Below, in pieces: positions 20,045-27,500 of a DNA stretch of 27,500 bases. How positions within the stretch are numbered: the first letter of the stretch is position 1; each line of letters opens with the position of its first letter. Source of the DNA: Glandiceps talaboti (Eukaryota; Hemichordata; Enteropneusta; Spengelidae). The DNA lies in contig NC_135550.1 of NCBI RefSeq assembly GCF_964340395.1, forward strand, positions 10,963,408-10,990,907, read 5' to 3'. The notes below the pieces were generated by a model that searched no databases, was not told where the DNA came from, and was given only the letters and a program-made list of their open reading frames with translations. Both the position numbers and the translations under genes were made by a program.

Positions 20045-20555
20045 TGTCTGTGAATATGTATAGCTGGTGTAGGACTCCAGTTGAAATGTCAGGTTCTTGT
20101 TCCTGTTGGGTAGATAGCCTCTTTAAGGCAGTTTCAATGTCTCTTATAATTATGTTCAGTGTGGGTTGATCACTTTTCTTTATTCCTGCTCTGGAATCGG
20201 ATAATTAAGTTCAGGAGGCAGTGCTATTCGTTGAAGTGAATCCCTTAGTGAGTTAAACTCACGTTGTATGTCTTAGGCTGCACTAGTCATTCTCAACAAA
20301 GTGGGACCAAAGCCACCACCAACTCTTGGTGAATGTTGTCTGGTGTGGCTTGTAGTTTGCTTGTCGGTAATATGGCGGGCAGGCCCGGGAAGTTCAAAGT
20401 CAGAGCGTTGGGAACTTCAGGTGCTCGTGAATTCTCCTCCAAGTTCACTATACGGTCATGTAAACATTGTTGTTGCACTTGCATATCACTTTAAGCATGT
20501 CATGGATTTTGATAAGACTGGATGATATGTCAACTTTTTCTGATTTTTCTGCCAT
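20045..20555 (-). pseudogene. Broken Gag-like reading frame of a retroelement
   Basis: Reading the minus strand, an ATG at 20555 in good context opens 35 codons (starts MAEKSEKVDI, contains SSSLIKIHDMLK). A second frame continues from 20490 to 20293 with a polar, coiled-coil-like QVQQQCLHDRIVNLEEN and then Pro-rich sequence (PNALTLNFPGLP). A third segment (20266-20180) holds SLRDSLQRIALPPELNYPI. A fourth, in another frame (20186 to about 20050), holds GIKKSDQP and RDIETALKRLSTQQEQE. From memory the pattern LP-x-x-L ... GI-x-x-x-x-QP ... ET-x-x-K-x-L is that of uncharacterised Gag-like proteins beside reverse transcriptase in invertebrate retroelements, possibly DIRS-like. At least three frame changes make it non-functional. 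The 3' side runs out before the CATC tract. No reverse transcriptase is visible. Confidence 0.4.
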
Positions 20556-20604
20556 AACAGCACCGGCACGTCTGCCAGTGAAGGTGCACTGAATAAAGAC
20601 AACA

Positions 20605-20635
20605 GGGTGACATCATAACTAATATGACGTCACCC
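20605..20635. promoter_or_regulatory. Palindrome with a consensus CRE (TGACGTCA)
   Basis: GGGTGACATCATA (20605-20617) and TATGACGTCACCC (20623-20635) are inverted copies with one mismatch around a five-base loop. The right arm contains the full CREB/ATF site TGACGTCA at 20625-20632. It sits 50-80 bases upstream of the ATG of the Gag-like relic on the minus strand, so it may be part of that element's promoter or terminal sequence. Confidence 0.5.
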
Positions 20636-20934
20636 ACACATCATTAGTTTCTAAACAAGAATTTGTATGACTACAGTTTAAGTTACGGTTGAACAATTTT
20701 TGTTTTAAATACTATACATCAATTTGAATTTCTCAAAATAGAAAAAATTGTTCTCATTGAACAGAGAAAAGATTTATGTTACTCTAATATGCATGTGAGC
20801 AGAATATTGTTACCAATTTAATGTAATGTAACTCTGGTATGGTATAAAGTATATAATTCTAAGTTTATACATGGACTATTAAAGATAGAATAAATGTTGT
20901 TGCTACGTGCTCAGTTACATCATTTATAACATAG
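20636..20934. other. Gene-free stretch
   Basis: No supported gene; one AATAAA at 20889-20894. Confidence 0.5.
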
Positions 20935-20962
20935 CAGTGTCTTGTAGATTAACAAGACACTG
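20935..20962. repeat. Perfect 11-bp hairpin
   Basis: CAGTGTCTTGT (20935-20945), loop AGATTA, ACAAGACACTG (20952-20962). An outer GTTGCT (20898-20903) can also pair with AGCAAC (20964-20969). No poly-T or gene end gives it an obvious role. Confidence 0.6.
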
Positions 20963-21042
20963 AGCAACAGAGTGTCTCACAGACTCACTTCAGGACAAGA
21001 AACCTTATATATTTGACTTTTCTGCAAGTGATGGAGGGCATC

Positions 21043-21050
21043 TATAAATA
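21043..21050 (+). promoter_or_regulatory. Consensus TATA box without a recognised gene
   Basis: TATAAATA followed by G, in a locally GC-richer setting (TAGCGCCGTCGCC at 21053-21065). Downstream to about 21560 I see no convincing exon; a 75-codon frame at 21328-21555 is unrecognised. Confidence 0.25.
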
Positions 21051-22436
<1,386 letters not shown>

Positions 22437-23376
22437 GGCATTGTTGATATCACTAGTAAGTTTTAAAATGTGACTTTTGGTTCAATAATCTTTCATTCCA
22501 AAGTTATAATAGTAAGATTGGTCTGAATTTAGTGGAGATGTTTCTGGGCATGTGTACGTGAAGATCGAAATATTCATGCTAGTTTTTGGTGCTATTTTTT
22601 AATTCAACAGCTTGGGATTATTGGAGATTGAAGTAATTAAACTACAGAAATTCACTACAAAAGCTGTCTGTCAGGATAATATATTTGACCACCACGTGCC
22701 ACTCCACAGGATAGAGGGATTACTGATTAAGGTTTTTCATTAGGACTCGCTCACATCTTGTATACATAGAATACACATGTATTGTCCTTCAATTTTTCAG
22801 CTGATTTGCTCATAACTACATATATTGTGAAGCCAGTCTTAGGCTCTTACAATCTTTGTCATACCGACTGTGCAGCTTTAAGACACCATGCTAGGCATTT
22901 TGTCAGATAAAAAAATGGCTCTTCGCATGCTTTCTTTCAGGGAAATGAAAGTATGCCAGGGCATTGACCAGAGGGTGAAGAATGTTATTGACAGCCAAAT
23001 TGTATATTGGAAAATAATTTGTTGTTAGGACAGACAGGTGTATCAGATATCTGTATCTAATGGTTTGTAATTGATAACGTAGATCTGTGCATGTTAGGTT
23101 CCCCCTTTGTTACGTACCTATATGTCCTGTATAATTACTAACTTCAACATGTCAGAGATGTCAGTTCCAGGGGTGTTTTTAATTTGATTTGTTTGCCGCA
23201 AACAAAATTGGATTGGTTAGTTATATATTAAATTAAAAAAAGGTTGACATCGACCTGTTCAAGTTCATCTAATCTTTGTATCTTATGTAAGTGCCACAAT
23301 ATGCCACAGCTGTTCATAACAAGTTACTCCATCCATTTGGAAATAGTTTCTGAGCAAAATGTATTGAATTTCTCAC
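22437..23376. other. Gene-free stretch with one small hairpin
   Basis: GCATGCTTTCTTTC (22925-22938) pairs with GAAATGAAAGTATGC (22942-22956) around a three-base loop, with one mismatch and one bulge. No gene is supported. Confidence 0.5.
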
Positions 23377-23411
23377 CTCACACACACATGGAATGCACAC
23401 GCATGCACTTG

Positions 23412-23479
<68 letters not shown>

Positions 23480-23640
23480 CCCACATGCACACATACATGC
23501 ATGCATGCATGCATGCATACATACATACATACATACATACATACATACATCCATCCATACATACATACATACATACATACATACATACAGACATACAGAC
23601 ATACAGACATACATGTGTACATACATACTTAGATACATAG
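23377..23640. repeat. Compound (CA)n / (GCAT)n / (ATAC)n microsatellite
   Basis: About 60 bases of CA, then ATGC tetranucleotides, then ATAC/ATCC/AGAC tetranucleotides. All overlapping open frames (HTHTHT, YVCMYVC, YIHTYIHT) are translated repeat. Confidence 0.97.
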
Positions 23641-24384
23641 AAATGCATATGGAACTTGTAAGTCAGTCCATATAAATAGATGTAAAATCTGACATTTCAA
23701 ATAAAAATTCTTTATCAAGGTATTATCGGTGAGCTTCGATCAGACATGTTAGGTAAACACCTGAACACATCTGAATGTTATGGAACAGAAAATACATACA
23801 CACATACATCAGTATGCTAGTTGAAACTCTCTAAGTACAATGTATTCAAACCAAAACACCTGGTATTTGCATGTACGTATGATAGAAATGTAATGCATAT
23901 ACTACCTTGACCTATTCATATATTAAACACTGAACAATGAATGCAGTAGCTAGAACTTTACGTCAAATAGAACATTTTCTGCAGTGCCTGCAGTATTGTG
24001 AGGATTTGGAAACCATTAGAAGTGCTTTCTCTACCCTACAAGTACATTTATATTATTCAAAGTACACGTATCTGAGTAGTCTAGCTAGTATGTGATTTAG
24101 GTAAGCACAGCAAGTATGCAAAATCTACCTGTGGGTTCTTGGGGCTTTTAACAAAGTTTCCTCTTAGTTATAATAAATGTATAATGACCTATAGTGTTTC
24201 GATATTACTTGTCTCAGATTTCCCCTTACTAGTATCAGAAATGTAGACCCATAACCCTCTTAACAGTCTCAACACTTGTGCGCTACTGTGAACATTCACC
24301 CATTCTGAAGCTGTCTGTGTTTATCGTTTTTCCCTGATCAATTTCTGAGTGCTTTACACTTGGTGAATTTCATGAAAATTTCAA
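23641..24384. other. Gene-free stretch
   Basis: No supported feature. An AATAAA at 23699-23704 has no gene attached. Confidence 0.5.
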
Positions 24385-24471
24385 TTGCAGAGTTACAGAT
24401 GCTGTACGTATGAACTCATTACTTTCAGTTGCAGAGTTACAGATGCTGTACGTATGAACTCATTACTTTCA
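24385..24471. repeat. Recent 44-bp tandem duplication
   Basis: Copy 1 at 24385-24428 and copy 2 at 24429-24471 agree at 43 consecutive bases (both begin TTGCAGAGTTACAGATGCTG). The lack of divergence, against worn repeats elsewhere in the window, points to a young event or an assembly artefact. Confidence 0.95.
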
Positions 24472-25830
24472 TTTTCATCAGAAATATTGGTGTCTTGCTT
24501 CAAATCTTAAGTTAAGCCGATATTATTCTTCAGACTGGGGATTTTGAATTGTGTCATTTCCATATATTGCGTAGTTGTTGTATACGTTCTGTAAGCTCTC
24601 AGAGTGGTGTTTAAGTTTCTGCTTGTAATCATTTCAATCATTTTTATTTAGTATTATACCAAACAACTTATAGTTTTATGTAAGATATGTTATTTCAATA
24701 TCTGGGGTATATCAACTTGTATAATTTGTTAAATCCAAATTCTGGTTTTGTAATTATATGCTCTCAGTTTTCCTCATCTGAAATATCAATCAGGGCAGTG
24801 AAGTAAAAGGTGCATGTATTATTAAATTGAAATTGGAAGTATTTTTGAGCTATCAGGTACCCTTAGACTTGTATTTATCATAAGTGCTTTGTGGGATGAT
24901 TGGTACAAAGTGATACTTTAGATATTGTGAACTTCTACTCTGCAGCTTAACCTTGTAGTTTCATCAATACAGATTTTCCATTTTGTTATGGGTTGCAATC
25001 AAGTCCTCTGCCGGTGTTCCCAAGGCTTTTTAACTCAGATCAGTGCACGAGAAATCTTTATCAGAAACCTTTATTATGCATCCCCACTGGTACCACAGCG
25101 TTCTTGGTAAAATATTCTGCATATAGTTACAGAGGCATACATTTAGTAACAATGAATGGCTTCCATTAACTGTTAACAAGTGTGAAAACAGATATACTTT
25201 ACGCTAGATGCATGCATTATTTAGCTTGTTTTGAAATTCAGTTCTTTGAGTCACATGAATACATTTTCACTTCAAACAGAATCGTTCTCTTTCTGTTTTA
25301 ATCTCACGAATTACTGAGTTAAATCTAATTTTAAATGAAATTTGTAAATGAATAGAACCATTGAGTGAAAATATTTACCATTTTGTCTGAATACAGTCAG
25401 TAAGAGATGCGTATATGTAAGGTAAAGTATCAGTCTGTTTTTTCAATCTGTTAATGAATATGTATGGGAGTCATGTATGTCTCTTTAACTCAGAGATGAC
25501 TATGAATTATAAACGCTACTGACATTCATTTTGTAATTTGCACAAATGCTTTCCTAAAGCCACTCTAGATATAAACATGCATAATAACCCTATTCTGTAG
25601 GAATTTACCTAATGCTTCAATTTGATCAAGTTAACCACAAATCAATTTTTGATGGCCTCTTTTATCAATTTGTCAAGTCAGACTGACTTGATATATCAAG
25701 GGCAATTTAATCAAAGGCGGCGTTTGAGAGGAAATCATGGTCATTACCTTAATTTATGTTCTGTTGTTCACAAGATGAAGCGACAGCAACTAAGTTCATT
25801 TAGTGTGAACAAACACTCTGCACCATAATG

Positions 25831-25831
<1 letters not shown>
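24472..25831. other. Gene-free stretch
   Basis: No supported gene; the 68-codon frame at 25622-25828 has no recognisable features. Confidence 0.5.

Positions 25832-25867
<36 letters not shown>
25832..25867. repeat. (GAT)n microsatellite
   Basis: Eleven or twelve GAT units followed by AAGTAA. The Asp frame has a TAA at 25826-25828 directly upstream and no AG between, so it cannot be an acidic terminal exon. Confidence 0.95.
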
Positions 25868-26630
25868 AAGTAAACCAAAGTGTAAACTTATTCAAAATAG
25901 TTTTAATACAAAGGCGTTTTATTAAATTATTACATTTTTTTTTTGAGATTGACAGCATATATCACTTTTAAGACTTCAGCTCCATAGCATGGCTAGACAT
26001 TTCCATTGAAAGAATTAGCATGGGTTTGTTGATTTTTTTTTTCTTCCAATTATGAAATGTGAATGTTTTAGGATTTGAAGAATTTAGAACGCATAAGGTT
26101 GACAACACTTAGATATTTAAATCGCTTAATTTAATGCAAAAAGGAAATTAGAATTAAGACATAATTTAGCATTTGCATCACTTTGTATTTGTACAATATC
26201 ATGATTCTTAATACATGTATATGTCGAAAATGCTCTCTTTTTAATATCTCACCTCTTGAGTTCATTCAAATTGAGGAAATGCTTATTTGGAATGGACCTT
26301 GTCTTTAATGTTCTCCTCATAATTATAAATCTATATTGCACACATACATAATGTATACAAACTTGTACAAGTGTTCATTTAATTTGAGTGAACTTCAAGA
26401 TTAATATATCATACATGTAAGTCAATGGAAAGTCCTTAAAGTTTAAGGCAAGGACAGGACATCTTTGACATTTGCTTCTATCCATTAGATAATAAAAACC
26501 AACACAGTGTACAGTTTACTTTGTGGAGACACACATTACGCTGGCTGCCTGTTTTGCCTGTGGAGATGTAGGGATTACCATGATTATAGAATGTGATGTG
26601 AGATTAGGTGATGTAAATTGTTTTTATCCA
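25868..26630. other. Gene-free stretch
   Basis: AT-rich, with nothing recognisable. Confidence 0.5.
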
Positions 26631-26800
26631 GAGGTAAAATACAAAGGATTATCATGATAATATGGTCAAAGCACATTGACAGAGGAATGAGTTTGACTGG
26701 TATATCACAATTCACCCCTGCTTCTCAAATGAACTAGAGGTAAAATATACAAAGTTATCATGGTTGAAACAAGTTGACAGCGGCATGAGTTACTGACCTA
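26631..26800. repeat. Pair of diverged direct repeats, 106-bp period
   Basis: GAGGTAAAATACAAAGGATT (26631) and GAGGTAAAATATACAAAG (26737) each lead to TTATCATG, then TTGACAG(A/C)GG(A/C)ATGAGTT. A weaker third copy (GGGATTACCATGATTATAG at 26571) may precede them. Confidence 0.6.
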
Positions 26801-27500
26801 AATCTCTGAGTCTCATGTGCTCATATTACTAAATATGTCAAACTATATATGAATCAAGCTTGAATATTATATTCTTACACTCTATACTAGACACGTTTTT
26901 TTCACTCACCTTTCTGGTTTATGTAAATAGATTTTTATAAGCAACATTCTTCATGGCACCACTAATGTCACATGTCATATATGTGACTTTTCTTGATCAA
27001 TTTCTATGGGTTTTTTTCTCTCTGTGTTTTCAGTGGTGGTTTGTGTACATAATTCCTCAAATCTGTCATAATAGTGTTCACTTTGACTGGAAAATTGAGG
27101 TGGTTTGTGCACTTTTACCAGGGTCATTCAGTGTATGTTTGCTTTGTCAATCCATGAACGGTGTAAGGAAACATTGAACAAACACTGTCAATGCCCCACT
27201 CATCTAGCCATGCAATTGAACATACTGTTTGCATATAGTTCCATTTGTGTCATCATTCAAAAACAAATTGCCTACAATGCTTGAAGAGATGCCCCCTTTT
27301 TGACTGACAACCATACCCAATATCTCTGCCATATACTAATTAAAAGGAACTACTTGAAACACTTTCAATTTGCCCCTTTCCAGCATTTTCATTATTTTCT
27401 TAACATTATCCAAATGAAGCTAGTTAATGTTTAATCTCTTGCTGTCTCATACATCTATTAGTTGATCGTCATCATAGACAAATAGACAATTTAAGAAGGG
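26801..27500. other. Gene-free stretch at the window end
   Basis: An acceptor-like tract (TTTTTTTCTCTCTGTGTTTT then CAG, ending at 27032) precedes an open frame to 27177, but the peptide (WWFVYIIPQICHN) is unrecognised and does not fit the phase and acidic character expected of a GON7 second exon. Confidence 0.4.

Noticed and set aside
20364-20490. Plus-strand ATGGCGGGCAGG frame (starts MAGRPGKFK) as a gene start
   Set aside because: It closes after 41 codons without a donor, and the opposite strand gives a longer, more ordered coding-like pattern.
23244-23675. 143-codon plus-strand open frame and three overlapping minus frames
   Set aside because: They translate CA, ATGC and ATAC microsatellites (HTHT, YIHT, YVCM); stop-free only because of the repeat.
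25622-25867. GAT run at 25832 ending AAG TAA as an acidic terminal exon
   Set aside because: A stop codon in the Asp frame lies immediately upstream with no acceptor between.
26953-27177. Open frame behind an acceptor-like tract as a GON7 second exon
   Set aside because: With the phase-1 donor it hits a stop within about a dozen codons; the peptide is hydrophobic, not acidic.

Overview
This is animal nuclear DNA, most likely from a marine invertebrate (bilaterian, perhaps a lophotrochozoan or an invertebrate deuterostome). The evidence is AT-rich sequence with long gene-free stretches, a spliced gene with a GT donor, a gene with an AG acceptor behind a pyrimidine tract, AATAAA signals, long (CA)n/(ATAC)n/(GAT)n/(CATC)n microsatellites, and degenerate 100-245 bp tandem repeats carrying GCCATGG-type and ATTTGCAT motifs. 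I cannot name the species. There is no operon, CRISPR array, rRNA or tRNA that I can support. Most open frames in the window are chance or are simple repeats read as protein.

Two protein genes are supported. On the minus strand, 5688-6053 encodes a full-length 121-residue homologue of the small vertebrate protein C14orf119; its coding exon begins at a 3' splice site near 6188, so the gene has at least one upstream non-coding exon. On the plus strand, 13341-13554 is the first coding exon of a protein that I read as GON7, a subunit of the KEOPS tRNA-modification complex. It ends at a good GTGAGT donor, and I find no continuing acidic exon in the remaining 14 kb.

Two decayed coding regions are more tentative. 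4564-5501 (+) looks like a frameshifted PEX11 (peroxisome division) copy ending at an AATAAA. 20045-20555 (-) looks like the remains of a retroelement Gag-like reading frame, broken by at least three frame changes.

The rest is repeat-rich and otherwise silent. Layout: a 300-bp foldback element at 411-716; a microsatellite-tailed repeat at 2750-3080; the PEX11-like relic and C14orf119 facing each other at 4.5-6.2 kb; (ATGT)n at 6.3 kb; a ~100-bp tandem array at 6.5-7.64 kb; a short inverted-repeat transposon (CAGGG termini) at 9764-10048; an X-box-bearing repeat at 10.6-11.35 kb; GON7 at 13.3 kb; a possible LINE tail at 13.8-14.0 kb; a ~145-bp array at 14.2-14.83 kb; a ~105-bp array at 16.2-16.55 kb; a compound GAT array at 17.2-17.5 kb; the Gag relic at 20 kb; and a (GT)n/(AC)n inverted repeat and a compound microsatellite at 22.3 and 23.4 kb. 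I found no previously undescribed multi-gene system. The points most worth following are the GON7 exon and its missing tail, the two relics, and the tandem arrays with recurring transcription-factor-like motifs.
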